Source of the DNA: VBAS01 sp035318985
Lineage (GTDB): Bacteria; Bacteroidota; Bacteroidia; Chitinophagales; Chitinophagaceae
Length of the DNA stretch: 64,000 nt
NCBI GenBank assembly: GCA_035318985.1
Contig: DATHDP010000131.1
Span: 11,046 to 75,045 of the forward strand
Direction of reading: 5' to 3'
In this document: one piece after another, positions 26,290-35,095 of the stretch
Position numbering within the stretch: the first letter of the stretch is position 1
Layout of the letters: every line of letters begins with the position of its first letter
Position numbers and translations under genes: made by a program
Notes under the pieces: generated by a model
What the model was told of the DNA's origin: nothing
The model's database searches: none
Seen by the model: the letters and a program-made list of their open reading frames with translations, nothing else

Positions 26290-26478
26290 CAAGTGTTCGT
26301 AATACACATTATAACGTCACGACCTTAAAAATAGCCTACTGCTAAAAGTCATTGATTAATAGTACTATTGCAAAAGCAGGAGTTGAAATTTTTTTTCTTG
26401 GCGTTTTATCAACTTCTGGGGAAAACGACGGGTTAGTGACAAAGCCTCCGGGCTTATCTTTAAAAAATAATTTTTATA

Positions 26479-27768
26479 ATGAAATACCTTCCACTGAATT
26501 CAGAGATCTTTATCCAAAACAGGCAAAGGTTTATAAAAGAGATGGCGCCTAATTCGATCGCCATTTTTAATAGCAACGATGAGTTGCCAATGAATGCCGA
26601 TGCACTTCATAAATTCAAACAAAACTCCGATCTGTTTTGGCTAACCGGTGTGATACAGGAAGACAGCATGCTGATCCTTTTTCCAGATAACACTGAAAAA
26701 AAATTCCGCGAAGTACTTGTGTTGGTTCGTCCAAACGAATTAAAAGAAAAATGGGACGGTAAAAGATTACGTAAAGAAGAAGCAACTGCAGCTTCAGGTA
26801 TTGAGAATATTGTTTGGCTTGACAGTATCGAACCTTTATTACAAAAATGGATACACTGGAGTGATAATATTTATTTAAATACAAATGAACATGATCGCAA
26901 GGCCAATTGGGTGCCGGTGAGAGACTATCGTTATGCTGAGGAAATGAAAAGAAAATATCCTTTGCATAATTACAAGCGCAGTGCACAAATTTTAAAAAGA
27001 CTTCGTGCAATAAAAACTCCATTGGAAATTGAAGTGTTGCAGAAAGCGATTGATATAACTGATAATACTTTCCGGCGTTTACTTCAATTTATAAAACCTG
27101 GCGTATGGGAATATGAGATAGAAGCCGAGATCTTTCATTCTTTTTTGATGCAAAGAGCTACTGGTGCTGCTTACGGAAGTATTATTGCCAGCGGTGATAG
27201 AGCAAGAACATTGCATTATGTTTCCAACAACCAGGAATGCAAGAACGGAGAAATGATATTGATGGATTTTGGCGCTGAGTACGGTGGGTATAATGCAGAC
27301 CTCACAAGAACAATTCCGGTGAATGGAAAATTTACAGCCAGACAGAAAAAAATTTATAACACATGCCTTGATCTTCATAATCGTTGTAAAGAATTGTTGA
27401 AACCCGGCATTTCAATTATGGAGTATCATGAAAAAGCAGGAGATGTTGCTACAGAATTATTTTTGAAAGCAGGCTTGTTAAAAAAATCAGATGTAAAAAA
27501 TGAAGATCCTGATAACAAGGCGTACCGAAAATATCTTTATCACGGTATTTCACATCATCTGGGTGTTGATGTTCACGATCTTGGTACAATGACAGAACCA
27601 ATAAAGCCGGGAATGGTATTTACAGTTGAGCCCGGTATTTATATTGAACAAGAAGGAATGGGTATCCGGATTGAAAACAATGTTTGGATCACAAAGAATG
27701 GTAATAAAGACCTGATGAAAAATATTCCTATAACTGTGGAAGAAATAGAGTCATTGATGAAAAAATAG
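26479..27768 (+). CDS. pepP: Xaa-Pro aminopeptidase
   Basis: A 429-aa aminopeptidase P (M24B family), removing N-terminal residues that precede proline. An N-terminal creatinase-like domain (residues 1-165) has the FKQNSDLFWLTGV motif. The pita-bread catalytic domain supplies the metal ligands: the two Asp in MDFGAEYGGYNADLTRT, His in HGISHHLGVDVHD, and Glu residues in FTVEPGIYIE and GIRIENNVWI. Length is typical. It begins a run of plus-strand genes with pssA, purS and rsmI, although functions differ. Confidence 0.95.
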   Translation: MKYLPLNSEIFIQNRQRFIKEMAPNSIAIFNSNDELPMNADALHKFKQNSDLFWLTGVIQEDSMLILFPDNTEKKFREVLVLVRPNELKEKWDGKRLRKEEATAASGIENIVWLDSIEPLLQKWIHWSDNIYLNTNEHDRKANWVPVRDYRYAEEMKRKYPLHNYKRSAQILKRLRAIKTPLEIEVLQKAIDITDNTFRRLLQFIKPGVWEYEIEAEIFHSFLMQRATGAAYGSIIASGDRARTLHYVSNNQECKNGEMILMDFGAEYGGYNADLTRTIPVNGKFTARQKKIYNTCLDLHNRCKELLKPGISIMEYHEKAGDVATELFLKAGLLKKSDVKNEDPDNKAYRKYLYHGISHHLGVDVHDLGTMTEPIKPGMVFTVEPGIYIEQEGMGIRIENNVWITKNGNKDLMKNIPITVEEIESLMKK

Positions 27769-27796
27769 TCCACAGACCACGATCGACAGTCCACAG
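27767..27796 (+). repeat. Short direct repeat between pepP and pssA
   Basis: AGTCCACAG occurs at 27767-27775 and 27788-27796, the first copy overlapping the pepP stop codon. This is a minor low-complexity element; no function is inferred. Confidence 0.4.
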
Positions 27797-27815
27797 TAAA
27801 AATGAAATCTAAGAC

Positions 27816-28586
27816 ATGAAGCAGATCCCGAACCTCTTTACTTTAATTAATCTTTTTCTTGGCGCCACTGCCATCATTTTTATTTTACAAACAGGGCAAG
27901 CAATTGCATTCATAAATAATGAAGGCTATACAATGGTTGACCTGCCTGAGAAGATCACATGGGGGGCACTTCTAATTTTTTGTGCGGCAATTGTAGATTT
28001 TCTTGATGGTTTTATTGCCCGACTATTCAAAGCAACATCGCCAATGGGAAAACAATTGGATTCTTTAAGCGATGTGGTAAGTTTTGGTGTAGCACCTGCG
28101 CTGATCATATATCAATTATTAAGGATCAGCTATGCACGGGAAGAAAACGGCCTTGATGTTTCTATTGCTTTTCTTTTACCGGCGTTAATATTTGCATGCG
28201 CAGCAGCATGGCGCTTAGCAAAATTTAATTTAGATGAATCCCAACAATATTCTTTTAAAGGATTACCTACACCAGCGGCTGGACTTTTTGTTGCAGCATT
28301 GCCCTTGATCCTTCATTTTCCGTCAGCGACAATTAATGTTACCGATTACATAATTAATAAATGGGTACTTTATTTAATAATTCTCCTTCTTTCATTTTTA
28401 ATGGTAAGCAATTTGCCCTTAATGAGTTTTAAGTTTAAAGACTATGGTCTTAAAAATAATTTGTCAAAATACTTATTAATAATAGGCGGAATTCTTGCTG
28501 CCATTTTTTTACAATGGATGGCAGTTCCGATATTACTCGTGGCTTATGTTATTGTATCTTTGGCCCTTAAAAATAAATCCGCATGA
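27816..28586 (+). CDS. pssA: CDP-diacylglycerol--serine O-phosphatidyltransferase
   Basis: A 256-aa polytopic membrane enzyme that makes phosphatidylserine, the precursor of phosphatidylethanolamine. The CDP-alcohol phosphotransferase signature DG-x2-AR-x8-G-x3-D-x3-D is exact, starting at FLDGFIARL and ending DSLSDVVSFG (about residues 68-92). IPNLFTLINLFLG at the N-terminus is typical of PssA. Six or so hydrophobic helices follow. It overlaps purS by four bases (ATGA). Confidence 0.95.
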   Translation: MKQIPNLFTLINLFLGATAIIFILQTGQAIAFINNEGYTMVDLPEKITWGALLIFCAAIVDFLDGFIARLFKATSPMGKQLDSLSDVVSFGVAPALIIYQLLRISYAREENGLDVSIAFLLPALIFACAAAWRLAKFNLDESQQYSFKGLPTPAAGLFVAALPLILHFPSATINVTDYIINKWVLYLIILLLSFLMVSNLPLMSFKFKDYGLKNNLSKYLLIIGGILAAIFLQWMAVPILLVAYVIVSLALKNKSA

Positions 28587-28828
28587 CATATACGGTTCAG
28601 ATAAAAGTGATGCCTTTAAAAGAATTACTTGATCCGCAAGGCAAGGCTGTAATGGGAGGTCTTCAGAATCTTGGTCTTAATGGCGTAGAAGATGTGAGAG
28701 TTGGAAAGAATATTACACTTCAGTTAAATGCGTCATCGTCGGAACAAGCTAAGCAACTTGCCGAAGAAGCAAGCAAGAAGTTATTGGCAAATCCTGTGAT
28801 GGAATATTTTGAGGTGTCAGTAAATTAG
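28583..28828 (+). CDS. purS: Phosphoribosylformylglycinamidine synthase subunit PurS
   Basis: An 81-aa subunit of the small-type FGAM synthase (with PurL and PurQ) in purine biosynthesis. The features are the N-terminal strand VQIKVMPLKELLDPQGKAV, the conserved GVEDVRVGKNITLQL and the C-terminal ANPVMEYFEV. PurS dimerises and helps ammonia channelling from PurQ to PurL. PurL and PurQ are not in the window. It is translationally coupled to pssA through a 4-base overlap. Confidence 0.95.
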   Translation: MTYTVQIKVMPLKELLDPQGKAVMGGLQNLGLNGVEDVRVGKNITLQLNASSSEQAKQLAEEASKKLLANPVMEYFEVSVN

Positions 28829-28850
28829 AATATTGGCACATTAGCATATC

Positions 28851-29516
28851 ATGCTCTATATCGTTCCTACTCCGATCGGAAATTTAAAAGATATTACTCT
28901 CAGGGCATTGGATGTTTTGAAGGAGGTTGATCTTATTCTTGCAGAAGATACACGAACATCTTCTCATTTATTAAATCATTACCAGGTTACAAAACCAATT
29001 TCACCTTTTCACCAGCACAATGAGCACAAGGTGTTACAACACTTAGTTGATCAATTGGCGTCAGGAAAAAAAATGGCTTTAGTAACTGATGCTGGTACAC
29101 CCGGTATCTCTGATCCTGCGTTTTTATTAATAAGAGAATGCATAAAGAATGATATCAAGGTAGAATGTTTGCCCGGCGCCACTGCATTTGTGCCAGCGTT
29201 GGTCAATAGCGGCATTCCAACTAACCGATTTGTGTTTGAAGGCTTTCTTCCTTTAAAAAAAGGAAGGCAGACTCTTTTAAAATCATTGGTTGAAGAAGAA
29301 AGAACAATGATCTTTTATGAATCACCAATGCGGCTTGTAAAAACGCTGGAAGAATTTATTCAATTTTTTGGCGAAGACAGGCAATGTTGTGTTAGCCGTG
29401 AGCTTACCAAAATGTTTGAGGAGAATAAAAGGGGAACATTAAAAGATGTGTGTGATCATTTCAAGAAAAAAATTGTAAAAGGGGAAATTGTCATCATCAT
29501 TCAAGGAAAAAATTAA
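28851..29516 (+). CDS. rsmI: 16S rRNA (cytidine(1402)-2'-O)-methyltransferase
   Basis: A 221-aa SAM-dependent methyltransferase of the tetrapyrrole-methylase fold, acting on C1402 in the ribosomal decoding centre. Hallmarks are YIVPTPIGNLKDITLRAL, LAEDTRTSSHLL, VTDAGTPGISDPA and RFVFEGFLPLKKGR. Slightly shorter than E. coli RsmI, as in other Bacteroidota. It is the last housekeeping gene before the injection-system operon, which has its own promoter 60-105 bases downstream. Confidence 0.96.
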   Translation: MLYIVPTPIGNLKDITLRALDVLKEVDLILAEDTRTSSHLLNHYQVTKPISPFHQHNEHKVLQHLVDQLASGKKMALVTDAGTPGISDPAFLLIRECIKNDIKVECLPGATAFVPALVNSGIPTNRFVFEGFLPLKKGRQTLLKSLVEEERTMIFYESPMRLVKTLEEFIQFFGEDRQCCVSRELTKMFEENKRGTLKDVCDHFKKKIVKGEIVIIIQGKN

Positions 29517-29573
29517 TTCATCTCTATAGTAAATGCCAGTAGAAAAATTCCTGCGTAAAAATTAATTTATTGT

Positions 29574-29621
29574 TACCACTAAAGTGGTATTGTTTAGTAT
29601 TAAACTCTATCTGTATATTCG
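29574..29621 (+). promoter_or_regulatory. eCIS operon promoter with 7-2-7 palindromic operator
   Basis: A perfect palindrome TACCACT-AA-AGTGGTA (29574-29589) is followed directly by TTG (29590-29592, candidate -33 core), 21 bases, and TATATTCG (29614-29621, near-consensus -7). The start codon of the first eCIS gene lies 86 bases further on. The palindrome geometry matches NarL/FixJ-type operators, and its position against the -33 box suggests an activator site. The same arrangement recurs at 56150, 60260-60305 and 63447. Confidence 0.7.
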
Positions 29622-29706
29622 TTATCCATCTTCTGATATCTTTCCAAAAACCATAAAGGCAACGATAGTAGTGCAAATTTTCAAATAATTTTTTCAAGCA
29701 CTGCTG

Positions 29707-30297
29707 ATGATAAAAGAAGCGCTTTCATTTCTTGAAAGGGAGCTAAAAAATTATCTTTCTGTAAAGCTCAATTCAGGAAGTGAAGAAATTATTAAGGTCG
29801 GCAACATTGCAAAGGTGCTGGATGGTGACGGTGATACAGCTACTAATGCAGCCCGTGCATTAATTTCTATTGTCAATATTGAAGAAGACAGACTTTCAAA
29901 ATCTCCTGACAACTACAGGCGATCTGATGATAAGATCGTTTATAAGAATCCCAAAATTTACCTCAATCTCTATCTTCTAATAACAGCGAAGCAGACTGAT
30001 TACAGTGAAGCATTGAAAGTACTTTCATTTATTATCCAGTTTTTCCAGCATAAATATGTTTTTGATACACAGAATAGCCCTCTTCTTGATCCTAAGATAG
30101 AACGTCTCGTGTTGGATCTTCATACACTGAATTTTGAACAGATGAATCACCTCTGGGGTATACTTGGCGGAAAGTATGTGCCCAGTGTATTATATAAAAT
30201 GCGTGTAGTTAGTATTGAAGAAGAAGTGGAAGATTCAATTGGCGAACCAATTATGGAGATCGGAATAAATACGATCGGCAAACCACAAGTATCATGA
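29707..30297 (+). CDS. eCIS cap/terminator protein, DUF4255 domain (Pvc16/Afp16-like)
   Basis: A 196-aa protein that matches the DUF4255 family: ALSFLERELKNYL at the start, NPKIYLNLYLLITAKQTDYSEAL in the middle and HLWGILGGKYVPSVLYKMRV at the end. In Afp and PVC particles this protein terminates the sheath-tube assembly at the end far from the baseplate. It is shorter than Afp16, consisting of the DUF4255 domain alone. It is the first gene of the eCIS operon and overlaps the next by four bases. Its presence distinguishes this cluster from a type VI secretion system or a phage. Confidence 0.92.
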   Translation: MIKEALSFLERELKNYLSVKLNSGSEEIIKVGNIAKVLDGDGDTATNAARALISIVNIEEDRLSKSPDNYRRSDDKIVYKNPKIYLNLYLLITAKQTDYSEALKVLSFIIQFFQHKYVFDTQNSPLLDPKIERLVLDLHTLNFEQMNHLWGILGGKYVPSVLYKMRVVSIEEEVEDSIGEPIMEIGINTIGKPQVS

Positions 30298-31508
30298 CAT
30301 CGGCATATAAAATATTATTTACGATCACTCTCAGGCATGACTATTATACTAATAAAGCATGCAACGATTTTGTTGTTAAGCCGACAACGGAGTGTATTCA
30401 ATTATTAAACCAGTATCATTTAATATTCAGGCAGGCAGGTAATAAGGTTATTATTCTCACGCCAGCAGATGCTGGTAAACCTTCCATTGAGATTTCAACA
30501 GGAATTATTTTCCGCTTTTATCTTTTTTGTGAAAATGTTTATTTCATTCATTTTACTAATTGGGATCAGGATAATTATAATAATAAAAAATTTTATGCTA
30601 CAAATCAGCATAACAATTTTTCAGAATCTGATCGCTATCTCTCGATCGCTTTACCCAATTATGATGACAAGGTCACTTACCACCAGGGAAGCATAATAGT
30701 AAATGTGCAAAAGGAAGTAAATGAAAGTCTCCAGGAAAATCCTGCAGGTACAAAAAGCAAGCCTTTATCCGATAAAAATTTTTGGAAACAACTTACTGAT
30801 AACAAGATTCAATATTGCACAACGGATAATCTTATTGATTTTACACAAAACTTATTGCCACTTGTAATGCTCCAGGGTGCTAAAATAAAAGTGGAAGCCT
30901 TTGATAATTCAAAAGGGGAGTTTAAGAAAATGATCCTTGATCATACCGTGAATAATTTAAGTGAAACACAGAGAATATTTTCCATCTTATCTGCAGGCAG
31001 GTATAAATTAACTGTAAATGGAGATGAGCAAACGATCTATTACGATGCTGATCCATTCGCCAAAAAATCATGGGGTATTATTGAAATTCATCATGCTGAT
31101 GACCTGTCAAAGGAAATGCAAATACTGGATGCAGGAAAATTACCAACAGACAAAAATGACTCAACAAAACTGACCCCTCGGAATTTTATTATTCATTTCC
31201 GTAATCGTTCTGTTTTATGGAAATATAATCTTCGACTAATGAAAGATAGTTATTCGATCAGTGATAGTTCGGCTAATAAAATTTCATTTGAAAAAAAAGA
31301 TGCCGCATTTATTTCAAAGGAGCCAATTCCTTTGTCTGAGGAGCCGATTAAAACATTTGTACTAAAAAAAGATAATACTGCATTGATAGATGTATTAAAA
31401 AATCCGGCCTTTTATAAACTAAACTCATTTGAAAAGCCAGATCCCTTTGATGCGCAAAACAAGAAAACGATAAAATATCTGTGCAGTGAAATGTATTTAA
31501 CAATTTAA
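30294..31508 (+). CDS. eCIS-associated protein of unknown function
   Basis: A 404-aa protein without a signal peptide or membrane segment. No family is recognised. The sequence is beta-rich (KILFTITLRHDYYTN, GIIFRFYLFCENVYFIHFTNW, YKLTVNGDEQTIYYDADPFA, KSWGIIEIHH) with Asn/Lys-rich connecting loops, which suggests a structural rather than catalytic role. It overlaps the DUF4255 gene by four bases (ATGA) and precedes the sheath gene by 21 bases, so it is expressed with the particle. A cap, collar or envelope-anchoring component is an inference from position only. Confidence 0.75.
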   Translation: MTSAYKILFTITLRHDYYTNKACNDFVVKPTTECIQLLNQYHLIFRQAGNKVIILTPADAGKPSIEISTGIIFRFYLFCENVYFIHFTNWDQDNYNNKKFYATNQHNNFSESDRYLSIALPNYDDKVTYHQGSIIVNVQKEVNESLQENPAGTKSKPLSDKNFWKQLTDNKIQYCTTDNLIDFTQNLLPLVMLQGAKIKVEAFDNSKGEFKKMILDHTVNNLSETQRIFSILSAGRYKLTVNGDEQTIYYDADPFAKKSWGIIEIHHADDLSKEMQILDAGKLPTDKNDSTKLTPRNFIIHFRNRSVLWKYNLRLMKDSYSISDSSANKISFEKKDAAFISKEPIPLSEEPIKTFVLKKDNTALIDVLKNPAFYKLNSFEKPDPFDAQNKKTIKYLCSEMYLTI

Positions 31509-31529
31509 AAATATAAAAACCAAATTACC

Positions 31530-33320
31530 ATGGCTACATCGTACAAAACCCCCGGAGTTTACATAGAAGAGATTGCCAAGTTTCCGCCTTCTGTAGCTGA
31601 AGTGGAAACTGCAATTCCTGTATTTGTGGGTCATACCCGCAAAGCAGACCGGATAATACCGGATGATCTCAAACAAAAGCCAATTCGTATCACATCGTTC
31701 CTGGAATACGAAACGTATTATGGAGATGCATTTTACCAGGAGATCAGCGTTGTTGTGGATGGTAACAACAACCCGGTAATTGCAAAACCAATAGAGGCAT
31801 CTCCCTACTTGATGTATCACGCAGTTCGAAATTATTTTGATAATGGTGGTGGGCCCTGCTATATTTTTTCAGTAGCAATTTATCCTGCCGGTGGTGCAGC
31901 CCCGCAAGCAGAATTGTACGATGATAGCAAAGCTTTTTCTGCGTTGACACAGATAAAGAAAATAGATGAGATCACATTAATTGTTTTTCCTGACCTCGCT
32001 GCTTTAAAGAGCACAGATAAGTATTATGACATCTACAAAAAATCTTTGTTACAGTGCGGTGATCTGAAAGACAGGTTTACGATCCTTGATGTTTTCCCGG
32101 CATACCTTGATGAGGAGGATAAAACAAAGGGACTTGATCTTGACAAAAGCATTGATACCATCAGGTCGAAGATCGGTACATCGGAATTAAAATATGGTGC
32201 AGCATATTTCCCAAATCTTAAAACAACTTATAATTACAGGTACGAGAACAGCAATGTAAAATTCAATCATAAAAATGGAGCATCGGATGGGGAATTGGAA
32301 GGATTAAGTTATGACGATGCTTTGTTATTTATAAATGCATCTCAGTTGGGAGATGTAATAAGGACAGCCATGGAAGAAGTGACCAAGGATAATAAAGCCG
32401 ATAAGATCAGCCTTATCGAAAGATCATGGGAAAATCTACAGTTTTATATGGTAGACGAGAATAAAAAGCCGATCGAAGGCGTAGTAAAACCAATACAGGA
32501 TGATGTTGATAAAGTAATTAAAGAAGTTACTGATACAGATAAATTAACTGATCCAACTAAAAAGGGTTTAAATGATGAGATCAAAAAATTCATTGATGCA
32601 GTTAATAAAGATAAAATTCAAAAAACTGCAAAGAATGCTACTGTTAATACCAACAGTACGGAAAAAAATAAACCTCTTTTAAGTGGAATTGTAAACCCTG
32701 CTTTTCAATCAAAAGTTTCTGAGGTCATTGGTAAACTGTATGTGGAGTTGCCGCCTTCAGCTGCAATGGCTGGTGTTTATGCTTATGTTGATAGAACGAG
32801 AGGCGTATGGAAAGCCCCGGCTAATGTTACTGTGCAATCTGTCATTGAACCTGTATTTAAAGTGAGTGATGCAGAACAAACGGATCTGAATGTTTCTACA
32901 ACAGGTAAATCAATAAATGTCATTCGCACATTTACAGGACGTGGCGTACAAGTTTGGGGTGCAAGAACGTTGGCAGGTAATGACAATGAATGGAGATATA
33001 TTTCTGTCCGTCGTTTCTTCAACATGGTGGAAGAATCAGTTAAAAAGGCAACTGAACCTTTTGTATTTGAACCAAACGATGCAAACACATGGATAAAAGT
33101 AAAAGGAATGATCGAGAACTTTTTGATACTTCAATGGCGGGCAGGTGCATTGGCCGGCGCAAAACCAGAACATGCTTTTTACGTTGCTGTAGGGCTTAAT
33201 CAAACCATGACTGCGTTGGATATCCTTGAAGGAAGGATGATTGTTGAGATAGGAATGGCAGCAGTAAGACCAGCTGAGTTTATTATTCTTCGTTTTTCAC
33301 ACAAAATGCAGGAATCATAA
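31530..33320 (+). CDS. eCIS contractile sheath protein (Pvc2-like)
   Basis: A 596-aa contractile tail sheath. The N-terminus MATSYKTPGVYIEEIAKFPP is the family signature, used for subunit linking. FDNGGGPCYIFSVAIYP and the C-terminal block (about residues 440-596) with RTFTGRGVQVWGARTLAGND and ISVRRFFNMVEESVK match phage_sheath_1C. Residues about 300-390 are a charged, lysine- and aspartate-rich insertion not expected to belong to the conserved core; it is probably exposed on the outer surface. This is the only sheath gene in the cluster, unlike Afp/PVC, which have three. Confidence 0.97.
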   Translation: MATSYKTPGVYIEEIAKFPPSVAEVETAIPVFVGHTRKADRIIPDDLKQKPIRITSFLEYETYYGDAFYQEISVVVDGNNNPVIAKPIEASPYLMYHAVRNYFDNGGGPCYIFSVAIYPAGGAAPQAELYDDSKAFSALTQIKKIDEITLIVFPDLAALKSTDKYYDIYKKSLLQCGDLKDRFTILDVFPAYLDEEDKTKGLDLDKSIDTIRSKIGTSELKYGAAYFPNLKTTYNYRYENSNVKFNHKNGASDGELEGLSYDDALLFINASQLGDVIRTAMEEVTKDNKADKISLIERSWENLQFYMVDENKKPIEGVVKPIQDDVDKVIKEVTDTDKLTDPTKKGLNDEIKKFIDAVNKDKIQKTAKNATVNTNSTEKNKPLLSGIVNPAFQSKVSEVIGKLYVELPPSAAMAGVYAYVDRTRGVWKAPANVTVQSVIEPVFKVSDAEQTDLNVSTTGKSINVIRTFTGRGVQVWGARTLAGNDNEWRYISVRRFFNMVEESVKKATEPFVFEPNDANTWIKVKGMIENFLILQWRAGALAGAKPEHAFYVAVGLNQTMTALDILEGRMIVEIGMAAVRPAEFIILRFSHKMQES

Positions 33321-33373
33321 ATCAATAATCGATTAGCAAACAGAAAAATCTTTTAAACATTTAATTAATTATT

Positions 33374-33805
33374 ATGGCAACATATCCGCTTCCAAAATTT
33401 CACTACCAGGTACAATGGGGAGGTTCGCGTCTTGGATTTACTGAGGTAACTGGTCTTTCGGTCGAAAACGAATTGATCGAATATCGTGAAGGCAACAGTC
33501 CTGAATATTCAAAGATCAAAATGCCCGGCATGCAGAAGTTCGGCAACATTACTTTAAAACGCGGCACTTTTAAATCTGATAATGAATTTTTCAAATGGTG
33601 GAATACAAAATCACTGGGAAAAGTTGAGCGTCGTGATCTTACAGTAAGTCTGCTGAATGAAAATCATGAACCAGTGATCGTATGGAAAGTAAAAAATGCA
33701 TGGCCGGTAAAACTTCAATCAGCAGATCTGAAAAGTGATGCCAATGAAGTGGCAATAGAAACACTTGAGCTTGCTCATGAAGGATTAGTCATCGAAGCAG
33801 TTTAA
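33374..33805 (+). CDS. eCIS inner tube protein 1 (Pvc1-like, T4 gp19 family)
   Basis: A 143-aa tube protein. The N-terminus YPLPKFHYQVQWGGSRLGFT, the motif FTEVTGLSVENELIEYREG and the IKMPGMQKFGNITLKRG segment are the gp19/Hcp-like hallmarks. Hexamers stack to form the rigid tube inside the sheath. It is about 30 percent identical by eye to the second tube protein encoded 8 bases downstream. By order it is the major tube protein. Confidence 0.95.
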   Translation: MATYPLPKFHYQVQWGGSRLGFTEVTGLSVENELIEYREGNSPEYSKIKMPGMQKFGNITLKRGTFKSDNEFFKWWNTKSLGKVERRDLTVSLLNENHEPVIVWKVKNAWPVKLQSADLKSDANEVAIETLELAHEGLVIEAV

Positions 33806-33813
33806 TTTATTAC

Positions 33814-34248
33814 ATGGCAACATATCCTCCGGTTGGTTTTCATTTCAATGTACAATTCCAGTTTCCGGGTAATCCTGTTAACATAGGTTTCCAGGATGTA
33901 TCTGGCATCAGTGTTGACCTGGAAACAGAAAGTGTAACTGAAGGTGGTGAAAATCGCTTCACTTATAAACTACCGATCAGGTCTACATATCCAAATCTTG
34001 TTTTAAAAAGAGGATTTGTAACGAATGAAGCTCTTAATAAATGGTGCAGTAATGCAATTGAGAACCTGGAGATAGAACCAATTCCAGTTGTGGTATCTCT
34101 AATGAATGAAAAACATGAGCCCCTTAAAAGTTATGCATTTATAAATTCTTATCCGCTCAAGTGGTCGATATCAAATTTTAATGCAGAGACAAGCAGCATT
34201 GTTATTGAAACCATTGAATTGTATTACCAGTTTTTTAGAACGCTTTAA
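33814..34248 (+). CDS. eCIS inner tube protein 2 (Pvc5-like)
   Basis: A 144-aa gp19-family tube protein, starting MATYPPVGFHFNVQFQFPG, with IGFQDVSGISVDLETESVTE and YPNLVLKRGFVT. The spaced pattern matches tube protein 1, from which it likely arose by duplication. In Afp/PVC the Pvc5 homologue forms the tube layer nearest the baseplate and adapts it to the spike hub. That role is assigned from order, since the next genes encode DUF5908 and Pvc7. Confidence 0.93.
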   Translation: MATYPPVGFHFNVQFQFPGNPVNIGFQDVSGISVDLETESVTEGGENRFTYKLPIRSTYPNLVLKRGFVTNEALNKWCSNAIENLEIEPIPVVVSLMNEKHEPLKSYAFINSYPLKWSISNFNAETSSIVIETIELYYQFFRTL

Positions 34249-34257
34249 ATTTTTTTT

Positions 34258-34431
34258 ATGCCGGTTATAATAAGAGAGCTGGTGATCCGGGCTACTGTTA
34301 CTGATTCGCAGGGTAAAGAAGAGAACACGGCTTCATCAGCACCGCCATTGAATAATGAAGAAAAAGAATCGTTAGTGGCAGCTTGTGTGCAACAAGTATT
34401 GGAAATTCTTGATAAAAAAAAAGAAAGATAA
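34258..34431 (+). CDS. Small eCIS protein, DUF5908 family
   Basis: A 57-aa reading frame from ATG 34258 to TAA 34429-34431, filling the gap between tube protein 2 and the Pvc7 gene. The sequence begins MPVIIRELVIRATVTD and ends in a short helix VAACVQQVLEILDKKKER. The MPxxIxELxIxxxV opening followed by a polar linker and a C-terminal helix is the DUF5908 pattern, a family of tiny proteins found at this position in many eCIS clusters (analogous in place to Afp6/Pvc6). Function unproven; a tube-baseplate joining peptide is inferred. Confidence 0.8.
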   Translation: MPVIIRELVIRATVTDSQGKEENTASSAPPLNNEEKESLVAACVQQVLEILDKKKER

Positions 34432-34440
34432 AACTGATGT

Positions 34441-35091
34441 ATGAGCTTACTAAAGATGACCATATTATCTTTTGATAAATCCGGGGTCAAACAATTAACA
34501 GCAATCCCGCAGGTTTATATTGTAATGTTTAATCCAACTTCATATAAGCTGGAATACAAAGTCAATTATGATACAAATCAGCCCGACGGCTCAGATGGAA
34601 AATCTTCACCGGTAAAAAATATAGAACCGCAACAATACAGTTTTGATTTTTTAATTGATGGTACCGGTGCCGCAGGTTATAAAAGAGAAGTGTTACTGGA
34701 TGTTGAATCATTTAAGAAAACTGTTGGGTATGATAAAAAGATCGGCAGTGGAAAAGGTTCGGTTCGTTACCTGATACTAATGTGGGGTAGCATGATGCTC
34801 AAATGTTCGATCGAATCTATTTCGGTGAACTATACCTTGTTTAATGCAGCAGGTATTCCATTAAGAGCAACTATTTCTGCCACATTTAAAGAAAGAAAGG
34901 ATGAACCCGACGATTTTACAAAAGGTCTGGATGATTTTTTTGAAAGTGATCCTGTAAAAGATGGATTGAGTGTAGCCAATATCGCTTTCCAGGTATTCAA
35001 TGGAGTATCGCAAACGGTAGCAATTGCTGAAGCCAACGATTTAAACAGTATAAGAGAAAAAGTAACCGCATCAAGTATTAAACTTCCTTAA
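34441..35091 (+). CDS. eCIS tube-baseplate protein (Pvc7-like, CIS_tube domain)
   Basis: A 216-aa protein whose first 155 residues match the CIS tube/gp53-like domain: VMFNPTSYKLEYKVNYD, EPQQYSFDFLIDGTGAAG, SVRYLILMWGSMMLKCSIES and LRATISATFKE. In homologues this domain links the tube end to the baseplate hub and is followed by a LysM module. Here the C-terminal part is short, with only a LysM-like ending (AIAEANDLNSIREKV then IKLP). It is separated by 9 bases from the DUF5908 gene and 4 bases from the spike gene. Confidence 0.88.
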   Translation: MSLLKMTILSFDKSGVKQLTAIPQVYIVMFNPTSYKLEYKVNYDTNQPDGSDGKSSPVKNIEPQQYSFDFLIDGTGAAGYKREVLLDVESFKKTVGYDKKIGSGKGSVRYLILMWGSMMLKCSIESISVNYTLFNAAGIPLRATISATFKERKDEPDDFTKGLDDFFESDPVKDGLSVANIAFQVFNGVSQTVAIAEANDLNSIREKVTASSIKLP

Positions 35092-35095
35092 GAAA

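Noticed and set aside
26352..26552. 66-codon plus-strand frame before pepP
   Set aside because: It overlaps the pepP start in another frame and shows no recognisable protein features.
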